In this document: positions 18,147-25,636 of the stretch, in pieces | Numbering within the stretch: the first letter of the stretch is position 1 | How the letters are laid out: the number at the start of each line of letters is the position of its first letter | Assembly (NCBI RefSeq): GCF_927798095.1 | Contig: NZ_CAKMMF010000018.1 | Location: 56,854-120,853 of the forward strand | Direction: 5' to 3' | DNA length: 64,000 nucleotides | From: Paenibacillus plantiphilus | Lineage (GTDB): Bacteria > Bacillota > Bacilli > Paenibacillales > Paenibacillaceae | Position numbers and translations under genes: made by a program | Notes under the pieces: generated by a model | Seen by the model: only the letters and a program-made list of their open reading frames with translations | Told to the model about the DNA's origin: nothing | Databases searched by the model: none

Positions 18147-18618
18147 TGGAAGTACTCCTTTGATTCTCGTTATTAACAATCGTTTTTCTGAATTTCGCTA
18201 CTACGGTATACTTGGGAATCTCGTCAGCCCCGGTCAGATAGATAATGCCGCTTCTCAGCCAGGCATGCGCAATCATTCGACCGTTGTCATCCTTGCCCGT
18301 CCCCATATAGAGCGTGCTTTCGATCCGGCGGCGCTCCAGCATTTTCATGCCTGCCATTGCCATCACCATACATTTGCTTTCCCACCAGGTATGACGGCTC
18401 ACCATATGAAGCGCCTTTGAAATTCGAAGCAGCAGCTGTTCATTGGCTCGATCTCTCGACAGCGGCGTTTCTTCCATCTGGACGCCCAGTCCGGGTGCAA
18501 CCTTTGCGAAGGGCCTTGCCTTCAGAATGCGCGCCCAGCCAAGGTACAGGAAAGCTTCAATAATGAGCAGCATCATGGATGGACGCAGTGACAGGAACGT
18601 TCGCACATATTTCCACAC
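18139..18618 (-). CDS. Lasso peptide leader peptidase (B2, transglutaminase-like)
   Basis: The product is 159 residues. The start is inferred as GTG at 18618, 11 bases after GGAGAGG and just past the PqqD-like stop; the frame is open further upstream but there overlaps the PqqD gene. The catalytic Cys lies in WESKCMVMA (about residue 83), His in MIAHAWL (about 118) and the acidic residue near 132, the C-H-D triad of the PF13471-type protease. It cuts the leader from the precursor held by the B1 protein. Its last codons overlap the nucleotidyltransferase start. Confidence 0.9.
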   Translation of the reverse strand: MWKYVRTFLSLRPSMMLLIIEAFLYLGWARILKARPFAKVAPGLGVQMEETPLSRDRANEQLLLRISKALHMVSRHTWWESKCMVMAMAGMKMLERRRIESTLYMGTGKDDNGRMIAHAWLRSGIIYLTGADEIPKYTVVAKFRKTIVNNENQRSTSNG

Positions 18619-18638
18619 GGCTCCGACGTCCTCTCCAA

Positions 18639-18956
18639 TTATGAAATGATCTTCGCCGTATCCCGAATCTCGATCAGCCCTTCTTGAATCATCTGCTCCA
18701 GAAAGCTCTTGGTCTGAGCCTCGCACAGCGCCTGTTCAATATCGTATTCCGCGACAAGCAAGGACACTAATTGCTCCACCGAAATCTGGACTTCAATCAG
18801 CTCCCATATTCTGCCGCCGATCTGGCCAAGATTATAATATTTGCCGCTGCCGATGCTCATCATGACCTTCTCGCCATTCATATCGCTAACCAGATTCCCT
18901 TTAGCCTGAACAACCGAATCATGCAAGGACAGCGAGATTCGCTCCTTGTTCGTCAT
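18639..18956 (-). CDS. Lasso precursor recognition protein (B1, PqqD-like)
   Basis: The product is 105 residues. A PqqD-like winged-helix RiPP recognition element has the pattern GKYYNLGQIGGRIWELIE near residues 38-55 and a helical C-terminus. It would bind the leader W-x-x-P-x-L motif and pass the precursor to the peptidase and kinase. The ATG at 18956 lies ten bases after AAAGGAG; a GTG at 18965 overlapping the kinase stop (GTGA) is a weaker alternative because its SD is too close. Tight packing with both neighbours indicates translational coupling. Confidence 0.92.
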   Translation of the reverse strand: MTNKERISLSLHDSVVQAKGNLVSDMNGEKVMMSIGSGKYYNLGQIGGRIWELIEVQISVEQLVSLLVAEYDIEQALCEAQTKSFLEQMIQEGLIEIRDTAKIIS

Positions 18957-18961
18957 TCCAT

Positions 18962-19888
18962 TCACGCTCCTTTGTTCACAATGCGCTCGATTAGTTCAAC
19001 TAGCTCATACGCGGTAAATCCCTGCAGCGGCCTTCTTAATTGATACACATCGATGCGGCTCAATGTACTCGCCGAGGAAGAGAAATGCCACTGCTCGCAT
19101 TCCAGCAGCGGAATGAGAAAGTTGCGGTACGTATGCGCATGAATGAGAGGGAAGCGCTGCAGGCTCTGCACCTCTTCCACATGAACCTCGCCCTCCTCAG
19201 TTCTCACCAGCTCGAACACCCCGCCAAGCGGTATCGGATCAGAGCAGAATTCAGCCCGAACAGGAATGGCATACTTGTTAATTTCCTCGTAAATCGGCTT
19301 GTATTCATGGCTTCCCAATCCCAGCTGCTCAATGCTCGCCTGCCACAGCTTCTGCTGTGGATAGGAAGGCGTTACAATCGGAATGCCGTCAGCGCCCTGC
19401 GATACCGCGATGACATCATCGCTTAGAAGCGAATAGCCCTTGCTCAGTAAAGCAGCCGCAAGCGTTGACTTGCCTGCTCCTGAATTTCCGACAAACGCAT
19501 ATGCCTTGCCATTAATTGCGACAGCGCTCCCATGCAGGGGAAGAATGCCGCGCTGCATTAATATCGTGCCCATGCAGGTTCCAAGCAGATAGAGCCGGAT
19601 CTTGTTCTCTTCTGCCCCCGCCATTGGCGAGACAAGTATGCGCTTGCCCTCCTGAATGCATAGGATTGCCGTGTCAGGGATATGGTGAATGATTCCCTTG
19701 TCCTTGACTGCAAAAAATTGATGATGAACCTCCAGCCCATTCCACAGCCCGGACAAATCCGCCCTTTCGATAACAACATCGGCTTGCCCCTCGCAATCGT
19801 CCACCTGCACGAGCTCGGGAAGCGGAAATTCGCTCAACACGCGCAGCCCAAAGGCTCTGTAGATCATTTTCTTCCTTGTAAGTATCAT
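18962..19888 (-). CDS. HPr-kinase-like lasso peptide tail kinase
   Basis: The product is 308 residues from ATG at 19888 (AAAGGGTGAGGAC upstream). The C-terminal HPr kinase fold has a P-loop GNSGAGKST at about 134-142, LPLHGSAV just before it and SDD near 156-158. The N-terminal 110 residues are lasso-kinase-specific. Homologues such as the paeninodin cluster kinase phosphorylate the side chain of the C-terminal Ser of the precursor. Both precursors here end in Ser, which fits that role. The gene follows the precursors after a hairpin at 19927-19957 that likely lowers its expression relative to them. Confidence 0.9.
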   Translation of the reverse strand: MILTRKKMIYRAFGLRVLSEFPLPELVQVDDCEGQADVVIERADLSGLWNGLEVHHQFFAVKDKGIIHHIPDTAILCIQEGKRILVSPMAGAEENKIRLYLLGTCMGTILMQRGILPLHGSAVAINGKAYAFVGNSGAGKSTLAAALLSKGYSLLSDDVIAVSQGADGIPIVTPSYPQQKLWQASIEQLGLGSHEYKPIYEEINKYAIPVRAEFCSDPIPLGGVFELVRTEEGEVHVEEVQSLQRFPLIHAHTYRNFLIPLLECEQWHFSSSASTLSRIDVYQLRRPLQGFTAYELVELIERIVNKGA

Positions 19889-19926
19889 GTCCTCACCCTT
19901 TGTTATGCAGAGATTGAAAGAAAAGA

Positions 19927-19957
19927 CCCTTATACAACAATGTGCATTGTACAAGGG
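19927..19957 (-). terminator. Attenuator/terminator between lasso precursors and maturation genes
   Basis: On the minus strand CCCTTGTACAATG pairs with CATTGTTGTATAAGGG (one bulge), followed by TCTTTTCTTT. It sits 33 bases after the A2 stop and 38 bases before the kinase start. This placement would keep precursor mRNA abundant and let only part of transcription continue into the enzymes. Confidence 0.75.
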
Positions 19958-19989
19958 CCGATAGACGCTTTCTCTTAAGTAATGACGAT

Positions 19990-20127
19990 CTAAGAAGGCG
20001 GAGGTGTGTTGGTGACATCAAAATCGGCCGGGGTAACCAGATCTACATAAAGAGTGCCTGTGCCTTCCAATGTCCTATTCACATGCAGCGCATCCAACAC
20101 TGGCTGATTCCAGCTTTTCTTTACCAT
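19990..20127 (-). CDS. Lasso peptide precursor 2 (A2)
   Basis: The product is 45 residues and starts 7 bases after AGGAGGTGATC. The leader is MVKKSWNQPVLDALHVNRTL, with a W-x-x-P-x-L recognition motif and Thr at the conserved second-to-last position. The predicted 25-residue core begins with EGTGTLYVD, so the N-terminal amine of Glu1 can close a nine-residue macrolactam on Asp9. It ends in TNTPPPS with a C-terminal Ser suited to the tail kinase. The Pro-rich tail is unusual. N-terminal Glu is rare among characterised lasso peptides. The start, motif, ring residue and context all agree. Confidence 0.92.
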   Translation of the reverse strand: MVKKSWNQPVLDALHVNRTLEGTGTLYVDLVTPADFDVTNTPPPS

Positions 20128-20177
20128 TCTTGATCACCTCCTGCAAGCAGATATGAAGGCACGCAACTACTTTCTAA

Positions 20178-20306
20178 CTAGGAAGTGATGTCGAAGTCAT
20201 GTACGGAAACAAAGTCAATGATCTTTGTTCCTTTGCCCTCCATTGTCGAAGCAACTTCCAGCGTTTCCAATGCAGGCTGGTTCCACTCTTTTTTCACGTT
20301 ATTCAT
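20178..20306 (-). CDS. Lasso peptide precursor 1 (A1)
   Basis: The product is 42 residues, with AAAGGAGGTG eight bases before the ATG. The leader has WNQPALETL and the penultimate Thr (STM). The predicted 20-residue core begins EGKGTKIID, giving a Glu1-Asp9 ring, and ends DFDITS with a C-terminal Ser. A1 and A2 share the leader plan and the E-G-x-G-T ring start but differ in ring positions 6-8 and in the tail. They are 50 bases apart, so two products from one machinery are expected. No cysteines are present, so it would be a class II lasso peptide. Confidence 0.93.
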   Translation of the reverse strand: MNNVKKEWNQPALETLEVASTMEGKGTKIIDFVSVHDFDITS

Positions 20307-20376
20307 ACTTTTCACCTCCTTTCATGTTGTCCCAGTCTATCTATTTAAAGGGGGATTGTTGCCAAATAGATTGAAT

Positions 20377-20544
20377 GATTGAAATGAACAATTACGCCGC
20401 TGTGCAGGGGGAATGTTCTTACGATCGCTGTTGTTCCCGGAATTTCTGAATTTAGTTGTTGCTGGTGGAATTCCGGGAACAAAGGCGAGCGCTGACGCTT
20501 CTTCAGAATCATTCCCCCTCGCTCCGCTCCTTGTTCTTTCACTT
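20377..20544. repeat. Palindromic repeat element, family R1 copy 3
   Basis: It has the same arms and inner stem as the copies at 8059 and 13133, with a different central loop. It lies between the lasso cyclase stop (20554) and the A1 start (20306), inside the operon. The resulting long RNA hairpin may affect mRNA stability or read-through between cyclase and precursor. Confidence 0.85.
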
Positions 20545-20553
20545 TCATCTTAT

Positions 20554-22488
20554 TTAGAATTGCTTGAGGAACCGGTAAAGAATCAGGCTGCGCATGAGAA
20601 ATCTGATTTGAGGGCTGAATGCGCTGTCCGGCGTCGGCACTTCTCCAATGTCGGCCAATGCAGCTTCAATCCGATTAACGTCTATCATTTCATTCACGCT
20701 GTCGTCCCTGCGCAGCTGTTGAAGCTCATCGACTATCGCCGGCCAAGCCGGAAGGATGCGATGCACCCAATCCGCGCCTTGAATGCCGCGTATGCGCTGA
20801 TTCAGTCTGACCATGTCAGGCAGGTACCCCTTCGTAGCGCGTCGAATGAGCGAACGATCCACCCCCTGCTGAACATACTGCTCCAGCGGTACGGACAGAC
20901 AGAAGCGGACCACTCTGGGATCACAGGTTACATCACGCTCCCAAAGCCGGTGCTGCAGGGACAGCTTCGTCCCTTTCGTTCCCCGCAGGTTGGCAATAAC
21001 CAGACTTTGCAGTTGGCTCACTCTCGCCTCCACCGGGTTGCTTCTTAGAAATCCGCTCAGCTCGGCATCCTGCTCCTGCAGCAGCTCCATCACATTGGTC
21101 TTTCTTGCGAACTCGGGATGAATCATGCGCGGCACATCCGGCTCGCCTCTCAGCAATGAAGCCTGAGGCATGAAGGGCATCGCCTGCTTGCAGATCAGCG
21201 ACAGCAGCCTTGATCGCCCTATCCCCATTCCTCTACTGAAGGACTGCACCTCTCGATAGAACTGAACCCATCTCAGCTTCTTGAGCAGCACCGCATAGTA
21301 TTGAACGGCCGAGCCCCAGGATATCGTCTGATTGCCTCTTGCTCCTGTCAGGAGCATTCCCACTCCATCCCGCTCCGCCTGCTCGTTAATGCCTTTAATC
21401 CAGAACGAGTTCTCAAAAAATTTATAAGGCATTTCCAGCAGATCAAGCCAATCGTCCACAACCGACAACGGACTCCTGTCAGGACAATCCATATAGTGGT
21501 CGTTTATATTGCCTGCATACTGCGCCGTCGCCTTAATATAAGGCGATTCATCGGCAACCACATGACGATTCGTCCAATCGACAAATTGATTAACAGGCAC
21601 ATAGCTGTACGAATTCAGCTTCTTCCCTTGCGATTGCAGCGTTCGGGCTGCAAAGCTGGCAACCGAGCCGGAATCCAGCCCCCCGCTTAGGAAGACGCCT
21701 ACCTGACGATCTGTGCGCAGACCCGATTGCACCGCTTCCTGGAACACTGCGCGGAACGCTTCCTCATATTCCTCATTCGATTTCAATCGAAGCGGCTGGG
21801 CAGGAATAATGGAACCATATTTGGACAGTGTAAGCTTGCCCGCTGCAGCAGTGAACGAATGGGCGGGTGGTATCTGGCAGATTCCCTTGTAGACCGTTGA
21901 TTCAATATCACCCGATTCAACCATGACCGGAATGGCCATGAAGGATGCCAGCCACATCTCGTTAAGCTCTTTCTTCACACCGGGCAATGACAGCAGGGGC
22001 ATAATTGTCGTGCAGAATGCAAGCCGATGCCAGCTCTGATGGTAGTAGAGTGTGCGATTGCCAAACAGATCACGGGCTCCGAAGAGCAGCTGCCGCTCTT
22101 CATCCCAGATGATAAAGGCGTAGTCGCCGATCAAGTAGTTCGGCGCATCCTGCCCCCATTTGCGATAGGCAAGCAGGAGCAGTTCGCTGTCTGTCATCCC
22201 GCTGCGCCGCGAAGGGTCCACCTGCAGCCGATGAAATAAATCATCCCGATTATCGAGGATGACATCCGCAGTAATCGCCAGCTTGTTCAGCGCATCGTAA
22301 TAGGGCAACACTTCATTCCTCGACTCCGGCGTAATCCATTGCGCGTGGCAGCCTAGAAACACGGAGCGATCATGCCAGGTATGAACAGCATCGGCATGGT
22401 ATCTTTGCAGCCCTTGCATCAATTGGCCGTATTCCTCAATCTCGACATTCATTCCATTCGAGTAATAAATTCCCGCTATTGCGCTCAT
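20554..22488 (-). CDS. Lasso cyclase (asparagine-synthetase-like, C protein)
   Basis: The product is 644 residues. It adenylates the ring Asp side chain of the precursor and forms the isopeptide bond to the N-terminus. An N-terminal glutaminase-like domain (MSAIAGIYYSNG) has Ser instead of the nucleophilic Cys at position 2, so glutamine hydrolysis is not expected; this is typical of lasso cyclases. The ATP-binding SGGLDSG loop is at about 268-274. The ATG at 22488 shares a base with the sulfotransferase stop (TAATG), giving translational coupling. Gene order C-A-A-K-B1-B2-N-D resembles the paeninodin type of cluster. Confidence 0.93.
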   Translation of the reverse strand: MSAIAGIYYSNGMNVEIEEYGQLMQGLQRYHADAVHTWHDRSVFLGCHAQWITPESRNEVLPYYDALNKLAITADVILDNRDDLFHRLQVDPSRRSGMTDSELLLLAYRKWGQDAPNYLIGDYAFIIWDEERQLLFGARDLFGNRTLYYHQSWHRLAFCTTIMPLLSLPGVKKELNEMWLASFMAIPVMVESGDIESTVYKGICQIPPAHSFTAAAGKLTLSKYGSIIPAQPLRLKSNEEYEEAFRAVFQEAVQSGLRTDRQVGVFLSGGLDSGSVASFAARTLQSQGKKLNSYSYVPVNQFVDWTNRHVVADESPYIKATAQYAGNINDHYMDCPDRSPLSVVDDWLDLLEMPYKFFENSFWIKGINEQAERDGVGMLLTGARGNQTISWGSAVQYYAVLLKKLRWVQFYREVQSFSRGMGIGRSRLLSLICKQAMPFMPQASLLRGEPDVPRMIHPEFARKTNVMELLQEQDAELSGFLRSNPVEARVSQLQSLVIANLRGTKGTKLSLQHRLWERDVTCDPRVVRFCLSVPLEQYVQQGVDRSLIRRATKGYLPDMVRLNQRIRGIQGADWVHRILPAWPAIVDELQQLRRDDSVNEMIDVNRIEAALADIGEVPTPDSAFSPQIRFLMRSLILYRFLKQF

Positions 22489-23738
22489 TACTTCTTCCCA
22501 CCTATCAAATAATGGGTTGCCCAATGCGATAATCGATTGCCAAATGGAATCATGGATTTCACCCGATTAATTTTGGCCTTCATATTGTCTAGTTGGGAAC
22601 GCAGCTGCGCCTGCGAGGCGTAGCTTTTCTCCAGCCTCATCTCCAGTGACCGCAGCGTAATTTGCAGCTGCAGCACGTGCGGATCAATACCTTGGCCGAG
22701 CCCGTCTTCGGCCGGCTCGCTTGGCAGCCCGGAGGGAGCATCCGAGCATAGCCCGTAGCTGTCCTCCCACTTGCAGCCAGTCGCTTCCTCCAATTGTCTC
22801 GTTCGAAGCTGCATGAGCTCCCGATTCGGCTCCAGCTCGAATTGGACCCCTGTCAATCGCTCCGCCTCTTGAAGCTGCTCGCCGTAGCCCAGATCATGGA
22901 AGACTTGCGCGCCAATGACGCGGCAGTAGCCTTCAATCTCTTCCTTGCTCAGCGTTTCCCTCCAGCTGTCAACGGAGTCCTGATGCGCCTCCTTATGTCC
23001 GTTCACGTAAGGGTCGCCAACTCCCATACTGAAGTACAAGCCCGCCTTAGCCGTATCCATATAATTCCCGTAGCGCTCCAGACCTTCTTCATAAGCAATG
23101 CCAAGGAATCGGCACAGCTTCATCATTTCATCCCTGGGAGCAGTTACGAGCCTTTCATAATACAGCCGGTACGCATAAGGACTGTCACCTTTGAAATAAT
23201 TGAGATATCGGAACAAACCGACGGTTATATCCGCTATCTTAATATTGAACCTTGGGTCCCATAAATCTGCCGCCAAATCGGACGGCTCGCCACCTCGATC
23301 ATTCACCTTCTTGTAAGAAGCGATTATCGACAATGGATTGCGGATGAGCCCAATTCTCCTTGCGTGCGGGAAGAGCGAATCGATAAACTCCAGCGCATAA
23401 TAATAGCGGGGAGACTTGTCGATGACGATCTTGGCGCCGCTGCTCTGCAGCAGTCCGTTATAAACCTGGAGCGCATAGGATCGGCAGGCTTGCTTGAATA
23501 CTTCATCAGGAAGTATGCCGTTATAAAATTGCTTGAGGATGCCTGTGCCCCCATACGGCCTCTGCGGAGTCAGCTTCAAATCCAGCAAGCTCATCAGAAA
23601 CCACATCTCCTGGGTAGCGAATACTTGGCTATGATTCTGCAGCATTAATGTTGCCAGAGAGCTTCCGCTTCGCGGTACGCAGAGCAGAAATGTCAAATTA
23701 TTACCATGGTTGTCTACCAGCTTGACCCCTCCTTGCAA
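22488..23738 (-). CDS. Sulfotransferase family protein with C-terminal coiled coil
   Basis: The product is about 416 residues. A PAPS-dependent fold is indicated by the phosphosulfate loop VPRSGSS near residue 21 and the 3'-phosphate motif IGLIRNPLSIIASY near residue 135. Residues about 345-395 are charged heptads consistent with a coiled coil, an uncommon extension. The start is uncertain: TTG at 23738 is in frame, but AAGGAGGGG falls just after it and points to a non-standard start a few codons later. It is the first gene of the lasso operon, coupled to the cyclase by TAATG, behind an EPS-type operator. The acceptor could be the lasso peptide or the EPS. Confidence 0.85.
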   Translation of the reverse strand: MQGGVKLVDNHGNNLTFLLCVPRSGSSLATLMLQNHSQVFATQEMWFLMSLLDLKLTPQRPYGGTGILKQFYNGILPDEVFKQACRSYALQVYNGLLQSSGAKIVIDKSPRYYYALEFIDSLFPHARRIGLIRNPLSIIASYKKVNDRGGEPSDLAADLWDPRFNIKIADITVGLFRYLNYFKGDSPYAYRLYYERLVTAPRDEMMKLCRFLGIAYEEGLERYGNYMDTAKAGLYFSMGVGDPYVNGHKEAHQDSVDSWRETLSKEEIEGYCRVIGAQVFHDLGYGEQLQEAERLTGVQFELEPNRELMQLRTRQLEEATGCKWEDSYGLCSDAPSGLPSEPAEDGLGQGIDPHVLQLQITLRSLEMRLEKSYASQAQLRSQLDNMKAKINRVKSMIPFGNRLSHWATHYLIGGKK

Positions 23739-23746
23739 CCCTCTAT

Positions 23747-23761
23747 GATACTAACTGTATC
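23747..23761. promoter_or_regulatory. Operator palindrome upstream of the sulfotransferase/lasso operon
   Basis: GATACTAACTGTATC has two perfect arms. On the minus strand it lies just after a -10-like TATACT (about 23766-23771) and before the first gene, so a bound repressor would block transcription. A half site (TTTTGTATC, 23783-23791) lies further upstream near the -35 position. Confidence 0.68.
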
Positions 23762-23919
23762 AAGTATATCACACTTAATCCGTTTTGTATCATTATTTTT
23801 ATTGCTTCGCACAAAAATTTTTAAAAATTTACCATTAATAATTGACTCTGTGCCAAAACCAGCGCTGAACCGCTTCCAACCCTCATTCTGCTCAAAAAAG
23901 CCTGCCGCCGTCATGTCAT

Positions 23920-24018
23920 GCACAGCGCTAAACGCGCGATTGAAGCTGTCCGCAGTCCCGTCATACAATACAGCGCTAAACCACGCGATTGAAGCTGTCC
24001 GCGATGCCGTCATTAAGA
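23920..24018. repeat. 48-bp direct repeat, two copies
   Basis: ACAGCGCTAAA...CGCGATTGAAGCTGTCCGC...CCGTCAT occurs from about 23922 and again from 23970, with a period of 48 bases. No coding potential is visible. Confidence 0.6.
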
Positions 24019-24019
24019 C

Positions 24020-24205
24020 GTTTTTTCCGGCTTAACGCTGGCGAAATGCTCATTTCGTACGCTGTAAGCAGGTTTTTCCGTTTAAAAGTGGCAGGGAGCG
24101 CGATCGGAGTGGCTTTATTAAGCCTATAACACGATTTTTCCTGCTTACAGCACCCCTTCGTGCTGCCAGTTCTTGCTTTAACGCGGTATTTCCTGCTTAC
24201 AAAGG
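24020..24205. repeat. Degenerate copy of the CTGTAA...TTACAG repeat family (R2)
   Basis: Segments such as GCTGTAAGCAGGTTTTTCC and GATTTTTCCTGCTTACAGC recur with the same A+T-rich core as the arrays at 46567 and 53700. They occupy the space between the EPS operon end and the lasso operon start. Together with the operator this accounts for the 518-base gap 23739-24256. Confidence 0.6.
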
Positions 24206-24256
24206 AAAAGTAGAAGGAGATAGTGCCTATGCCGCATGGGAGACGGCTTCTCAGCA

Positions 24257-25594
24257 TTAGAAGGAAAGAAAGGGAATCTGCTCCCTGACGCCCTTGCTCA
24301 TGTTGGGACGGCCGACTGAGTAATAAACGAATTCAGTGCCTGCCAGCTCTTCCTCACTATAAATATTCCGGCCATCAATCAGATTGGGCTTCTTCAGCCA
24401 GGTCTGAATTGCAGCCAGTGGAATGAGCTGGAACTCTCTCCATTCTGTCAGCACACATAAGGCGTCAGCCCCTAGTGCCGCTTCTTGCGCAGACAGACAA
24501 TAGGAGATTCGGGAATGCTTCAAGTTACTCTGGAAATTATCAGCTGCTACAGGATCATAAGCTTTGATCTTTGCGCCCCGCTCTATTAAAGAGGCCATAA
24601 TCTCATATGCAGGCGCATCGCGGACATCATCTGTCTCCGGCTTAAAGGCCAGCCCCCATATCGCAATCGTCGTACCGCTCAAGTCGCCAAGAATCGTCTC
24701 CAGCTTGCGAATAACATTGAAGCGTTGATCGCGATTCACCTCGACAACTGACTTCAACAGCTTGAAATCATAGTCCACATGTCCGGCAATCTGAATAAGC
24801 GCCTCGGTATCCTTCGGAAAGCAGGAGCCGCCATAGCCGATTCCGGCTTTGAGGAAGGATGAGCCGATTCGCTTGTCATAGCCCATGCCTTCCGCAACTC
24901 TCGTCACATCTGCCCCCACCTTCTCGCAAATGTTGGCAATCTCGTTAATAAACGATATCTTCGTCGCCAGGAATGCATTCGAGGCATACTTGATCATCTC
25001 GGCGCTTCTTACATCCGTAAGGAGAATGCGATCTGTCAATGGCTGATGCAGCGCTGTGAGCAGCTCTCTGGCTTGCTGGCTCTCGGTCCCGATAACAATG
25101 CGGTCGGGATTCATCGTATCCCGTATGGCGGAGCCTTCTCTTAGAAACTCGGGAACCGATGCGATGGCAAAAGAGTGCGAGCTATGCTGGCGTATCAAGC
25201 TTTCCAGCTTCTCGTTCGTTCCTACGGGAACTGTGCTCTTGGTTGCGATCACCTTAAAGCCGTTCATGGCGCCCGCTATTTCCCTGGCGGCCTCCATAAT
25301 GTAGCTGAGGTTCGCTTCCCCATTCGGCAGCGACGGTGTGCCGACTGCGAGTATGACGACATCGGCATTCCTTACTGCCGCTGCCAAATCAGTCGTGAAT
25401 CGCAGTCGGCCGGCATCTGTGCTCTTCTTGATCAATTCCTTGAGGCCCGGCTCATAGATCGGGACCTCTCCCTGCTGAAGCATATGAATTTTACCTGCTG
25501 CATGATCGACGCATGTGACATCATTGCCAAGGTCAGAGAAACAGACCCCTGATACGAGCCCCACATAACCAGTGCCAATAACAGCCAGTTTCAT
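24257..25594 (-). CDS. ugd: UDP-glucose 6-dehydrogenase
   Basis: The product is 445 residues. It oxidises UDP-glucose to UDP-glucuronate with two NAD+. The N-terminal Rossmann loop GTGYVGLVSG and the catalytic GGSCFPKD around residue 260 are canonical. ATG at 25594 is chosen for its spacing to GAAGGA; one three codons earlier is possible. It is the last gene of the EPS operon, and its product feeds the epimerase at 31074-32114. The paralogue at 1045-2358 has an altered active-site loop. Confidence 0.93.
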   Translation of the reverse strand: MKLAVIGTGYVGLVSGVCFSDLGNDVTCVDHAAGKIHMLQQGEVPIYEPGLKELIKKSTDAGRLRFTTDLAAAVRNADVVILAVGTPSLPNGEANLSYIMEAAREIAGAMNGFKVIATKSTVPVGTNEKLESLIRQHSSHSFAIASVPEFLREGSAIRDTMNPDRIVIGTESQQARELLTALHQPLTDRILLTDVRSAEMIKYASNAFLATKISFINEIANICEKVGADVTRVAEGMGYDKRIGSSFLKAGIGYGGSCFPKDTEALIQIAGHVDYDFKLLKSVVEVNRDQRFNVIRKLETILGDLSGTTIAIWGLAFKPETDDVRDAPAYEIMASLIERGAKIKAYDPVAADNFQSNLKHSRISYCLSAQEAALGADALCVLTEWREFQLIPLAAIQTWLKKPNLIDGRNIYSEEELAGTEFVYYSVGRPNMSKGVREQIPFLSF

Positions 25595-25636
25595 CCTTAT
25601 CATTCCTTCCTCATATCATGAGAAGCCTGAACCTAC

